Positions 1 through 9,998 of a DNA stretch of 64,000 bases are shown here, piece after piece; the first letter of the stretch is position 1; each line of letters starts with the position of its first letter. The translations under genes and the position numbers were made by a program. A model generated the notes under the pieces. It was not told where the DNA came from. It did no database searches and saw only the letters and a program-made list of their open reading frames with translations. This DNA is from Nakamurella sp. PAMC28650 (GTDB lineage: Bacteria; Actinomycetota; Actinomycetes; Mycobacteriales; Nakamurellaceae), in contig NZ_CP060298.1 in assembly GCF_014303395.1 (NCBI RefSeq), forward strand, positions 2,747,001-2,811,000, given 5' to 3'.

Positions 1-12
1 ACGCCCTGCCCT

Positions 13-62
13 GCGGACCTCTCGTCCGTGTAGCGTTCGACTGCGTGGGCCGAGAGGTCCGC
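13..62. repeat. 12-bp perfect inverted repeat upstream of the DUF151 gene
   Basis: GCGGACCTCTCG at 13-24 is exactly inverted as CGAGAGGTCCGC at 51-62, leaving a 26-nt loop. It ends about 48 nt before the DUF151 start. It could be the terminator of a gene lying left of the window or a 5' UTR hairpin. No T-run follows it, so its role is open. Confidence 0.5.
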
Positions 63-110
63 CGCGCACTGAATGCTGGACAGATGGGCCAATCAGGAAG
101 GCACACCGAG

Positions 111-629
111 ATGATCGAGATGCGCATCGTCGGCGTACATGTGGAGATGCCGAATTCGCAACCGATTCTGATGCTCACCGAGGTCTCGGGGCCGCGCAGC
201 CTCCCGATCATGATCGGTTCGGTCGAGGCGACCGCGATCGCCATGCACCTGCAGGGGGTCCGTCCGGCCCGCCCACTGACGCACGACCTCCTCGGCCAGG
301 TGATCACCGCGCTTGGGCGCAAGGTCGAGCAGGTCAGGGTGGTCGACTTCCGCGAGGGAACCTACTTCGGCGAGCTTGCCTTCGACGACGGGACGACCGT
401 GTCGGCCCGTCCCTCCGACGCCGTGGCCCTGGCCGTCCGCGCCGGTATCCCGGTCTTCGTCGACGATGCCGTGCTCGCCGAGGCCGGCGTCGTCGTCCCT
501 GACGAGACGGACGAGGACGCGGACGAGGCCCTGACCGAGGACGGCGAGCCCGCCGACGCCGAGGACGAGGTCGAGCGATTCCGCGAGTTCCTGGATTCCG
601 TCTCCCCGGAGGACTTCGACAAGTCCTGA
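111..629 (+). CDS. Bifunctional nuclease family protein (DUF151)
   Basis: A 172-residue protein opening with MIEMRIVGVHVEMP and carrying the DUF151 core: hydrophobic strands, a conserved LPIMIGSVEATAIA segment and THDLLGQVITALG. It ends in a very acidic Asp/Glu tail of about 50 residues. Family members are small, probably cytosolic proteins; some plant and bacterial relatives have reported DNase/RNase activity, so the exact role here is inferred. I chose the ATG at 111 because AGGAAG lies about 10 nt upstream and conservation starts there; an upstream in-frame ATG at 45 would cross the inverted repeat. The order DUF151 then MerR matches Rv1829-Rv1830 of M. tuberculosis, beside glycine cleavage genes as here. 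Confidence 0.85.
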   Translation: MIEMRIVGVHVEMPNSQPILMLTEVSGPRSLPIMIGSVEATAIAMHLQGVRPARPLTHDLLGQVITALGRKVEQVRVVDFREGTYFGELAFDDGTTVSARPSDAVALAVRAGIPVFVDDAVLAEAGVVVPDETDEDADEALTEDGEPADAEDEVERFREFLDSVSPEDFDKS

Positions 630-643
630 CCCGTCGTCAGGTC

Positions 644-804
644 GCGCTGGTCAACTGGTGCCGCGCTGGTCAACTGGTGCCGCGCTGGTCAATTGGTGCC
701 GCGCTGGTCAATTGGTGTCGCGCTGATCAACTCGTCGACTCCTGTCACACCTATCCCAACGCAGCCAAGTTGATCAGCGCGGGCGAAGTTGATCAGCGCG
801 GGAC
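644..804. repeat. Dyad minisatellite, 19-bp period, with CGACTCCTGTC core (copy 1)
   Basis: The 412-nt gap 630-1041 holds this array. Five head-to-tail 19-bp units (type GCGCTGGTCAACTGGTGCC) start at 644, 663, 682, 701 and 720. They are followed by the core CGACTCCTGTC at 736-746 and then two 19-bp units in opposite sense (AAGTTGATCAGCGCGGG...) at 767 and 786. Outer arms are therefore inverted relative to each other. Relatives lie at 1691-1775 and 7014-7246. Nothing else is recognisable between 805 and 1041 apart from the merR ribosome binding site. Confidence 0.9.
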
Positions 805-1041
805 CGGCGCCCCCGGCAAAAGGGGTGACCCTGAAGTGAAGGTTGAGGACACGCCGCGACGAGCGTTGACCCGGGACCGAGTCGGGCCTACCGTCAGGAC
901 AATTCACGCGCTTGTGATTCGACCCGGTCAGATGCCGGATCGGGTGCGGGATTCCTGGTCGGCGGGTCTTCAGCGGGCTGCGAGCGGTAGTACCAGTTCG
1001 GCACCTGACGGGCCGGCCAGAAGATTCCGAAAGGTGGCGCA

Positions 1042-1584
1042 ATGCGCGAGAGCGAGCAGGGCGCGCTCTTCCCGGACGAGTCGATCCCCGACGAGTACGT
1101 CGGCTATCGAGGCACAACGGCCTGCCAGGCGGCTGGCATCACCTACCGTCAGCTCGACTACTGGGCCCGCACGGGTCTGGTGGTCCCGACGGTCCGGGAC
1201 GCCATCGGCTCCGGCACGCAGCGCCTATACTCCTTCACCGACATCCTCGTGCTCAAGGTCGTCAAGCGACTGCTGGACACCGGGGTCTCGCTGCAGAACA
1301 TCCGGGTCGCGGTCGAGCACCTCCGCAACCGCGGGACCGAGGATCTGGCCGGCGTGACGCTGTTCTCCGACGGGGCCACCGTCTACGAGTGCACCTCGCC
1401 CGAAGAGATCGTCGATCTCCTGCAAGGTGGCCAGGGCGTGTTCGGCATCGCGGTCGGCGGCGCGATGCGCGACGTCACCGGCACGTTGGCCGAGTTCCCG
1501 GCCGAGCGCGTCGACGGTGACCGGGTCGTCCCGGTCGCCCATGACGAACTGTCCCGCCGCCGGCAGGCCCGCACCGCCGGCTAG
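1042..1584 (+). CDS. MerR-family regulator, ResR/McdR (Rv1830)-like
   Basis: A 180-residue protein. A short N-terminal segment (GALFPDESIPDEYVGYRG) precedes a MerR helix-turn-helix (ACQAAGITYRQLDYWARTGLV, residues about 29-49) and the wing/coil SGTQRLYSFTDILVLKVVKR. The C-terminal half (FSDGATVYECTSPEEIVDLL, GQGVFGIAVGGAMRDVTG) matches what I recall of Rv1830, a regulator tied to cell division and resuscitation in mycobacteria. No metal-binding cysteine cluster of the classic MerR sensors is present, so it is not a mercury regulator. AAAGGTGG lies just ahead of the ATG. Its position after DUF151 supports the orthology. Target genes in this organism are not visible. Confidence 0.8.
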   Translation: MRESEQGALFPDESIPDEYVGYRGTTACQAAGITYRQLDYWARTGLVVPTVRDAIGSGTQRLYSFTDILVLKVVKRLLDTGVSLQNIRVAVEHLRNRGTEDLAGVTLFSDGATVYECTSPEEIVDLLQGGQGVFGIAVGGAMRDVTGTLAEFPAERVDGDRVVPVAHDELSRRRQARTAG

Positions 1585-1633
1585 TCCTCCGGCCCTCGGC
1601 CGCCGCCCGGCCACCCATCGACCCACCTCCCCG

Positions 1634-1660
1634 CCCCCCGGTGCCAGTGGTACCGGGGGG
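1634..1660 (+). terminator. Rho-independent-like hairpin after merR
   Basis: CCCCCCGGT at 1634-1642 pairs with ACCGGGGGG at 1652-1660 around a 9-nt loop. The stem is strong, lies 50 nt after the merR stop and lacks a T-run, as is common in high-GC actinobacteria. Confidence 0.65.
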
Positions 1661-1690
1661 CCTGCTCTGCGCCCAGTCGGTGCGTTGCCC

Positions 1691-1775
1691 GCGCCGATCA
1701 ACTGGTCCGGCGCGGATCGAGTAGCCCCGTCTGAGGCGGGTGGGGACAGGAGTCGACCAGGTGATCGGCGCGGCA
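1691..1775. repeat. Dyad repeat with CGACTCCTGTC core, reverse orientation (copy 2)
   Basis: Two 19-bp units at 1691 and 1710 (GCGCCGATCAACTGGTCCG and a diverged copy) are followed by GACAGGAGTCG at 1745-1755. That is the exact reverse complement of the core at 736-746. An inverted arm ending GTGATCGGCGCGG follows. It is a shorter, more diverged member of the family at 644-804 and 7014-7246. Confidence 0.8.
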
Positions 1776-1804
1776 GCGGTGGCGGGCTTGCGATTTAGTG
1801 AGCA

Positions 1805-1825
1805 AGGCTATTAATGAGGTAGCCT
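1805..1825 (+). promoter_or_regulatory. MarR promoter with overlapping operator candidate
   Basis: AGGCTA at 1805-1810 is inverted as TAGCCT at 1820-1825. The right arm, TAGCCT, is also a TANNNT -10 box placed 6 nt before the ATG at 1832, so the mRNA is probably leaderless. A dyad overlapping the -10 box suits autorepression by the MarR protein. Confidence 0.5.
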
Positions 1826-1831
1826 AACGAT

Positions 1832-2335
1832 ATGAGTGCAAGCATCACCCGGCCGGTCGTCGTCGGCGCAGCGGTCACCCCGTCCGAATCCGGGACGTCC
1901 GACCCCACCGCAGAGGTCTCCGGCGAGGACATCTCTGCGCTTCGAGGGGCGGTGCTGATCCTGGCCCGTCGCCTCCGCCACCAGCAGGCCGGCGACGAAC
2001 TGTCGCCCTCGGAGTCCGCGGTGATGGGGCGGGTAGGTCGGGCCGGCCCGATGACGCCCGGTCAGCTGGCCAGGTCCGAGCACGTCCAACCGCCCTCCAT
2101 CACGCGCATCATCGAGCGGCTGGAGGCCCGCGGCTTCCTCCGCCGGGATCCGCATCCGGCCGACCGCCGTCAGGTACTGGTCTCCAGAACTGCCGAGGGT
2201 GACCACTTCGTCGAGCTCTCCCGGAAGGTACGCACCGCCTGGCTGACCCAGCAGGTCGGCAGGTTGGACCTCGCCGACCAGCACCTGATCGCACAGGCGG
2301 CCGGTGCCCTGTCCAGGTTGGCGGATCTCGCGTGA
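1832..2335 (+). CDS. MarR-family transcriptional regulator
   Basis: A 167-residue MarR protein. About 30 unstructured residues precede the dimerisation helix (SALRGAVLILARRLRHQQ). The winged helix-turn-helix includes SPSESAVMGRVGRAGPMTPG, a recognition helix around HVQPPSITRIIERLEARGF and the beta-wing DPHPADRRQVLVSRT with the family DxR motif. It is coupled to the MFS gene by a GTGA overlap, so it very probably controls that exporter and itself. The ligand is unknown, but exporter linkage is typical of MarR proteins that sense small toxic molecules. The start at 1832 sits 6 nt after a -10-like TAGCCT; GAGG at 1816 could alternatively act as a distant ribosome site. Confidence 0.88.
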   Translation: MSASITRPVVVGAAVTPSESGTSDPTAEVSGEDISALRGAVLILARRLRHQQAGDELSPSESAVMGRVGRAGPMTPGQLARSEHVQPPSITRIIERLEARGFLRRDPHPADRRQVLVSRTAEGDHFVELSRKVRTAWLTQQVGRLDLADQHLIAQAAGALSRLADLA

Positions 2336-3681
2336 GCCGATCCGTCACCGAACGCGCTGCTCCGGTGCCCGTCGACGCACCCGAAGCCGTTGTCGTCCCG
2401 GTCCCGGAGAGCCCGCAGAAGGTGAAGACCTTCGCGGCGCTGGGCGTCCGCAACTACCGCCTGTTCTTCTACGGTCAGGTGGTCTCCAACACCGGGACCT
2501 GGATGCAGCGGATCGCGCAGGACTGGCTGGTGCTGCAGATCACCGACTCGCCGTTGGCCGTGGGCGTCACGACGGCGCTTCAGTTCCTGCCGATGCTGCT
2601 GATGGGCCTGTGGGGCGGCCTGATCGCAGACCGCTATCCCAAACGCCGTCTGCTGCTGATCACCCAGACGAGCATGGGCCTGCTGGCCGCGGTGCTGGCC
2701 GTGCTCACCCTGACCGGGCACGTCCAGGTCTGGCACATCTACCTGATCGCATTCGCGCTCGGCCTGGCGACCGTGGTGGACAATCCGTCCCGGCAGACGT
2801 TCGTCAACGAGATGGTGCCGCCTGAACTGGTGCGCAACGCGGTCAGCCTGAACTCCGGGAACTTCCAGCTCGCCCGGATGCTCGGCCCCGCCGTGGCCGG
2901 TGTGGTGATCAGCCTCGTCGGATCGGGGTGGGCCTTCGGCCTGAACGCCGCGACCTACCTCGCGGTGATCGCCGGGCTTGCCCTGATGCGGCCCTCGGAG
3001 CTGCAACCCCAGCCCCGCCCGAAACGCGGTCCCGGCCAGATCAGGGAAGGTCTGCGCTACGTCCGCCGGCAGCCCCAGATCCTGTGGACCATCGTGCTGG
3101 TCTTCTTCGTGGGGACCTTCGGCTACAACTTCGCGATCATCCTGTCGGCCTACACGAAGGACGTCTTCCACGCCGGTGCCGATCTCTACGGTCTGCTGAA
3201 CACCGCGATGGCAGCCGGGTCCGTCGTCGGCGCGCTGATCGCAGCGCGCCGCACCACCGGGCGGATGAGCGTGCTCTTCGGCACCGCCATCGCCTTCAGC
3301 GGCATGCTGGTCCTGCTCGGAGTGACTCCGTGGCTCTGGATCTTCGTGGCACTGCTCGTCCTGACGGGGCTGTTCTCGGTCACCTTCAACACGCTGGCGA
3401 ACTCCACCGTCCAGTTGCGAACCGATCCGGCGCTGCGCGGACGGGTGATGAGCCTCTACATGCTCGTGTTCATGGGCGGGACGCCGTTCGGCTCCTTGAT
3501 CGTGGGCGCGATCACCGACAGGTGGGGCGCCCCGCTGGCGCTGGTCATCTCCGGTGCCGTCTGCGTGATCGCAGCCGTGATCTCGGCGGTGCTGGCGGCC
3601 AGGAGCACCGGTATCAGCCTCCGGGTCGACCTGCACAAGGGTGCGCAGCGCCACGTCAGCCTCGTCGCGCACGAGGCCTGA
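2332..3681 (+). CDS. MFS exporter (MFS_3 / DHA-type)
   Basis: A 449-residue membrane transporter with about twelve hydrophobic segments starting near residue 45 (LGVRNYRLFFYGQVVSNTGT). The loop 2-3 signature GLIADRYPKRRLL and the motif ALGLATVVDNPSRQTFVNEM are typical of the MFS_3 group that includes enterobactin-exporter-like proteins. The N-terminal 30 residues are Pro/Val-rich and cytosolic. Translation probably starts at the GTG inside GTGA, overlapping the marR stop, so expression is coupled. Substrate cannot be read from the sequence; drug or siderophore export is the family expectation. Confidence 0.85.
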   Translation: MSRSVTERAAPVPVDAPEAVVVPVPESPQKVKTFAALGVRNYRLFFYGQVVSNTGTWMQRIAQDWLVLQITDSPLAVGVTTALQFLPMLLMGLWGGLIADRYPKRRLLLITQTSMGLLAAVLAVLTLTGHVQVWHIYLIAFALGLATVVDNPSRQTFVNEMVPPELVRNAVSLNSGNFQLARMLGPAVAGVVISLVGSGWAFGLNAATYLAVIAGLALMRPSELQPQPRPKRGPGQIREGLRYVRRQPQILWTIVLVFFVGTFGYNFAIILSAYTKDVFHAGADLYGLLNTAMAAGSVVGALIAARRTTGRMSVLFGTAIAFSGMLVLLGVTPWLWIFVALLVLTGLFSVTFNTLANSTVQLRTDPALRGRVMSLYMLVFMGGTPFGSLIVGAITDRWGAPLALVISGAVCVIAAVISAVLAARSTGISLRVDLHKGAQRHVSLVAHEA

Positions 3682-3723
3682 ACGCGCGATCGCGCTGGTA
3701 CCGTTGGAATCGTCGATGACCCC

Positions 3724-3958
3724 TCGCGGGAGAGTCCGGACACCTCTGCTCCGCAGTACGGGAGCAGCCCGGACGCCGAAGGAGCAAATCTCCCCGCCAA
3801 ACTCTCAGGCCAACTGAACCGCGAGGGAAAGACACCTCTGGAAAGTGGGACGCCCGGCGGCGTGCAGTGGTCGCCGACGCCCCCGCCGACGGGGCAAGCG
3901 CGCCGGACGCCGACACCCGGCGCGCGAAGCTCTCAGGTACCGATGACAGAGGGGGAGG
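3724..3958 (+). ncRNA. Tandem glycine riboswitch
   Basis: Two aptamer-like units lie in series. Unit 1 (about 3724-3828) opens GCGGGAGAGTCCGG and contains GCCGAAGGAGCAA near 3776 and ACTCTCAGG near 3811. Unit 2 (about 3833-3957) opens ACCTCTGGAAAGTG, contains GCCGACGGGGCAA and AGCTCTCAGG near 3929, and closes with CAGAGG pairing back to CCTCTG. These blocks are the conserved signatures of the glycine riboswitch, and the two-aptamer layout is the classic cooperative form. The gene downstream is gcvP, the glycine decarboxylase, which fits an ON switch for glycine catabolism. I cannot assign the expression platform. Confidence 0.93.
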
Positions 3959-3978
3959 GTTCCGTCCGCGTGCCCGAG

Positions 3979-4019
3979 GTTCGAGACTCTCGAAGTTCGA
4001 GACTCTCGAAGTTCGAGAA
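3979..4019. repeat. Palindromic GTTCGAGACTCTCGAA tandem repeat between riboswitch and gcvP
   Basis: Two and a half 16-bp units of GTTCGAGACTCTCGAA run head to tail. Each unit contains the near-perfect palindrome TTCGAGA-C-TCTCGAA, so the RNA can fold into alternative hairpins in two registers. It starts about 20 nt after the second glycine aptamer, within the 405-nt gap 3682-4086, and could be part of the expression platform or only one of the many local minisatellites. Confidence 0.8.
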
Positions 4020-4086
4020 CGCGGTGCCGTCCCCGCATTTCCGTCATCGATGCGCCGCCGCCAGGCTGCGAGAAACGGCAGACGCC

Positions 4087-6996
<2,910 letters not shown>

Positions 6997-7013
6997 CGGC
7001 GGGTCTGCGGCGT

Positions 7014-7246
7014 GGATCAACGTCGCTGGCGTGGATCAGTTTCCCAGGCGTGGATCAACTTCCCAGGCATGGGCGAAAGTGACGACTCCTGTCCCTCCCG
7101 TCCCATATGGCGCAAGTTGATCCATGCCTGCCACTTTGATCCATGCCAACGACTTTGATCCATGCCTGCCACTTTGATCCATGCCAACGACTTTGATCCA
7201 TGCCAGCCACTTTGATCCATGCCAACGACTTTGATCCACGCCAGGG
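7014..7246. repeat. Dyad minisatellite, 19-bp period, with CGACTCCTGTC core (copy 3)
   Basis: Fills most of the gap 6997-7291. The left arm has three 19-bp units of type GCGTGGATCAAC...CCAG from 7014. The core CGACTCCTGTC is at 7083-7093. The right arm has seven 19-bp units from about 7114, each TTTGATCCATGCC followed by six bases that mostly alternate between TGCCAC and AACGAC, giving a 38-bp higher-order repeat. TTGATCCACGCC in the last unit is the exact inverse of the left-arm GGCGTGGATCAA. Confidence 0.92.
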
Positions 7247-7279
7247 AGCGCGGCCATCCGGGTCGGCCCCGCGGACAGG

Positions 7280-7285
7280 TACTTT
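7280..7285 (+). promoter_or_regulatory. -10 box for a leaderless transcript
   Basis: TACTTT ends 6 nt before the ATG at 7292. No Shine-Dalgarno sequence is present, so transcription probably begins at or next to the start codon. Confidence 0.45.
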
Positions 7286-7291
7286 CGTGGG

Positions 7292-8161
7292 ATGGACCGC
7301 AGGATCGCGGGAGCGTTGTTGCTCATCGGCGCGCTGATCGTGGTGCTCGGCGGGCCCGCCTGGTCCGGGCGCCGGATCGCCGGTGCCGCGGTGGGGACCC
7401 CGGTCCCCGGTCCGGTCCGGATCGGCGACTGCCTGACATCCATCTCCGGAGCGCCGGAGGAGTCGACGATGTCGGCCACGACGGCCCAGCTGCCGACTGC
7501 GACCACCGGAAGCTGCGGGGGTCTGCTCGTGGGCGAGGTGGTCTCCGTCGAAGCTTCGGGCTCCGCCGCAGGGCGCCGGGTGGCCGATCGCGCGCCGACC
7601 ACCGGCGACGCCTGTGCCCGCAGCGCCCCCACCTTCCTGGGACTGCCCGCCACGCGGACGATCGCGGGGATCGCCTGGACTCCCGGGCTGGCCACCGGAT
7701 CCCAGGAGATCGGACCCGATCGCCGTCAACGGGCGGCCGGTCAGCGGTGGTCGGCCTGTGCGGTGACCGGAGCGACCGCCAGCTACCGGGGATCGATCCG
7801 GGCGTCCGCGACCGGCGGGCTGGTCCCGGGCTCGCTCGGTCTGTGCTGGCCGGGGGTCGTGAAGATGGACACCGAACTCGCGTCCTGCTCCGCTCCGCAC
7901 GACAGCCAACTGCTGGCCACCGGACTGGTCGACGGCACGAGGCCGGTCCTCCCGGCGTCGCTGACGTCGTCGTGCCGGCAGTATGCGACCGCCGTGCTCG
8001 GCGGACTCGACCCCGGTGCCGTCGACCGGTTGACCGTCAGGGTTGCCGCTCAGGGCATGGGACCCCAGGTCCTGCTCTGCTCGGTGTCGGCGGCCGGACG
8101 TCGGCAGCTGCTCGGATCGGTGCTCGGGATAGGCAGCCGACCGTTGCCGATGACGGGCTGA
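7292..8161 (+). CDS. Secreted eight-cysteine protein A (double Septum_form-like)
   Basis: A 289-residue protein with an N-terminal membrane segment (IAGALLLIGALIVVLGGPAW, residues 5-24) and an exported remainder. It contains exactly eight cysteines, four per half. Half one runs from VRIGDC through GSCGGLLVGEVVSV to QRAAGQRWSACAV. Half two runs from LGLCWPG through LASCSAPHDSQLLATG to VLLCSVSAAGRRQLLGSVLG. The GDC, C-x-PH-x-(Q/E)-(V/L) and W-xx-C pattern recalls the actinobacterial Septum_form domain, present here twice and degenerate. It is the first of three tandem paralogs. Function unknown; an envelope role is inferred from export. The start is set by the -10 box just upstream. Confidence 0.75.
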   Translation: MDRRIAGALLLIGALIVVLGGPAWSGRRIAGAAVGTPVPGPVRIGDCLTSISGAPEESTMSATTAQLPTATTGSCGGLLVGEVVSVEASGSAAGRRVADRAPTTGDACARSAPTFLGLPATRTIAGIAWTPGLATGSQEIGPDRRQRAAGQRWSACAVTGATASYRGSIRASATGGLVPGSLGLCWPGVVKMDTELASCSAPHDSQLLATGLVDGTRPVLPASLTSSCRQYATAVLGGLDPGAVDRLTVRVAAQGMGPQVLLCSVSAAGRRQLLGSVLGIGSRPLPMTG

Positions 8162-8171
8162 GGGGATCGGG

Positions 8172-9056
8172 ATGCGTCGTCGATCTGCCGTACCCGGCCG
8201 GACGCCCGGTCTGCTGCTGCTGCTGTTCGCCGTCCTCACCGCGGTGATCGTCCCCCGGTTCAACGGCACCCTGACGGGCGGCTCCGCGATCGCCGCCACC
8301 ATCGATCCGCCACCCCGGATCGGTTCCTGCGTCAGCCATCTCGATCCCGCCACCGCCTTGATCTCGAGTACCGACGCACAGCTGGTGCCGGTACCCAGCG
8401 CCTCCTACGACACGTGCGAGGGCCCCATCGCCGGAGAGGTGCTCAGCATCCAGTCGGTGTCCGCACTCGGCCACGAGGCGAGCCTGGAGGCCTACGACAG
8501 TGCCTCGGTCGGCTGCTCGCACGGGATGGACGCCTACCTCGGCGCGCCGTCGGGACTCAACAAGGGTTCGGCAATGACCGACTGGTTGCCGGCGGCCCGC
8601 TACAACACCCTGCTGGTGGGTCCGAACCGGCTCCAGCGGGCGGCCGGCCGGACGTGGTCGGCCTGTGTCGTGACCAGCGTCGCGAGTACGAACTACGCGC
8701 GTTCGGTGCGCGGTGCGTTTCGGGACGGCTCGCTGGTGGACCAGTTCGGGTACTGCCTCCACAGCACGGACCTGTCCGACTGGGTGCCGTGCAACGCGGC
8801 GCACGGCGCGCAGGTGCTGGCGTGGGGAACCTCGCTCAAATCCGGCGCCGGCCCTTCGAGGGCCGATTGTCTGGCCGCCGCGGCAGCACTGATGGGGACG
8901 TCCGACCCGACGAAGGGGGGCGTCCTGGACGTCGGTCTGATCGGCTACGACGGGGTGGGCTCGGTGCAGGCGTGCGGAGTGCGGGTGGACGGCAGTCGCA
9001 CCCTGGTCGGATCCGTGGTCGGGATCCGTGGCGCCGACCTCGTCTGGTCGGGCTGA
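8172..9056 (+). CDS. Secreted eight-cysteine protein B (paralog of A and C)
   Basis: A 294-residue paralog lying 10 nt after protein A, so probably cotranscribed; AGGGGATCGGG precedes the ATG. An N-terminal hydrophobic segment (TPGLLLLLFAVLTAVIVPRF) is followed by two four-cysteine halves. Half one has PPRIGSC, YDTCEGPIAGEVLSI, VGCSHG and QRAAGRTWSACVV. Half two has FGYCLHSTD, WVPCNAAHGAQVLAWG, RADCLAA and VQACGVR...LVGSVVGI. Only the second-half NAAHGAQV resembles the PH-x-x-(E/Q)-V motif of Septum_form. No enzyme motif is seen. Tandem duplication followed by divergence is the simplest explanation of A, B and C. Confidence 0.75.
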   Translation: MRRRSAVPGRTPGLLLLLFAVLTAVIVPRFNGTLTGGSAIAATIDPPPRIGSCVSHLDPATALISSTDAQLVPVPSASYDTCEGPIAGEVLSIQSVSALGHEASLEAYDSASVGCSHGMDAYLGAPSGLNKGSAMTDWLPAARYNTLLVGPNRLQRAAGRTWSACVVTSVASTNYARSVRGAFRDGSLVDQFGYCLHSTDLSDWVPCNAAHGAQVLAWGTSLKSGAGPSRADCLAAAAALMGTSDPTKGGVLDVGLIGYDGVGSVQACGVRVDGSRTLVGSVVGIRGADLVWSG

Positions 9057-9103
9057 GAGGTCCAGGAGACTGCGGATCGAGTGATCTGAGTCACGCACAG
9101 GGC

Positions 9104-9109
9104 TATCGT
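9104..9109 (+). promoter_or_regulatory. -10 box for a leaderless transcript
   Basis: TATCGT ends 7 nt before the ATG at 9117, suggesting that protein C has its own promoter even though A and B lie directly upstream on the same strand. Confidence 0.4.
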
Positions 9110-9116
9110 GGACAGC

Positions 9117-9998
9117 ATGGTGCCGAAGGCGGCAGGCGGGCTGTTGCTGACGGCGGCCCTGATCGTCCTGCTTGCCGGGCACGCCCTGATCCGCCCACCC
9201 ACGACCGGTTTCCCCCTCCCGATGACGATCGCCGGCCCGCCCCGGATCGGTGACTGCGTACTTTCGGCGCCGGACCCGGTGGTCGATCCGGACGTGATCA
9301 GTCTCCCGGTGACCTTCGGCCCCTGCGGCGGTGTCGTCGCCGGCGAGATCGTGTCGGTCGTGGCCGGCCGGCCGGCCGCGCAGGACGGTGCCATCGGGGC
9401 CCTGATGGGGACGGCCGGGCCGTGCTGGGAGGCCGCCTCCCGCTACGCCGGGCTCGCCACCTCGGGCGGAGTCGCCGCGCTGCCCTCGCGGGACTCGGCG
9501 GACTCGGCACCCGGTGCGCCCCGTTGGCTCCCCACCCTCCGGGTACGGGGCCAGCGGGTGACCGCGGACGCCCTGCAGCGGGCGGCTGGCCGTGACTGGT
9601 CGGGCTGCATGGTCCGGCCGGATGACCTCTCGGTCTATCTCGGCTCCGTACGGGACGCGGTGGCGGCGGGCGCTGCCCCGGCGCCCTACGGCGACTGCGC
9701 CCCCGCCGCGAAGTTCTCTGCCGGTGCGTCCGTCAGGTGCTCCCGCCCGCACGCCCGGGAACGGCTCGGTTGGGCAGCCGTTCCGACGGGCGCGCAGACA
9801 TCGGCGGCGTTGGCCCGTTCCTGCCGCGAACTGGCGGCCCGGTTGCTCAGAACGCCGGATCCGACCTACTCCGGTATTCTCGAGATCGTAGTCAGTGCGG
9901 GCGATGTCACCGATTGCTCGCTGGCCGTCCGTGGGCCCGGCCGGCTGTCCAGCTCGCTCATCGGCATCGCGGGCGCCCCACTCCCGCTGACGACCTGA
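9117..9998 (+). CDS. Secreted eight-cysteine protein C (paralog of A and B)
   Basis: A 293-residue third paralog. An N-terminal segment (AAGGLLLTAALIVLLAGHAL) is followed by PPRIGDC, FGPCGGVVAGEIVSV, GPCWEAASRYAGL, QRAAGRDWSGCMV, YGDCAPA, VRCSRPHARERLGWA, ARSCREL and TDCSLAVRGPGRL. All eight cysteines align with those of A and B. An in-frame GTG at 9108 overlaps the -10 box, so I prefer the ATG at 9117. Its stop codon is the first unit of the minisatellite at 9988-10099. A role in the cell envelope is a guess from export and from the neighbouring envelope-stress genes. Confidence 0.72.
   Translation: MVPKAAGGLLLTAALIVLLAGHALIRPPTTGFPLPMTIAGPPRIGDCVLSAPDPVVDPDVISLPVTFGPCGGVVAGEIVSVVAGRPAAQDGAIGALMGTAGPCWEAASRYAGLATSGGVAALPSRDSADSAPGAPRWLPTLRVRGQRVTADALQRAAGRDWSGCMVRPDDLSVYLGSVRDAVAAGAAPAPYGDCAPAAKFSAGASVRCSRPHARERLGWAAVPTGAQTSAALARSCRELAARLLRTPDPTYSGILEIVVSAGDVTDCSLAVRGPGRLSSSLIGIAGAPLPLTT

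Noticed and set aside
7114-7246. CRISPR-like array
   Set aside because: Units are contiguous 19-mers with two mostly alternating 6-bp variants, no unique spacers, and no cas genes nearby.
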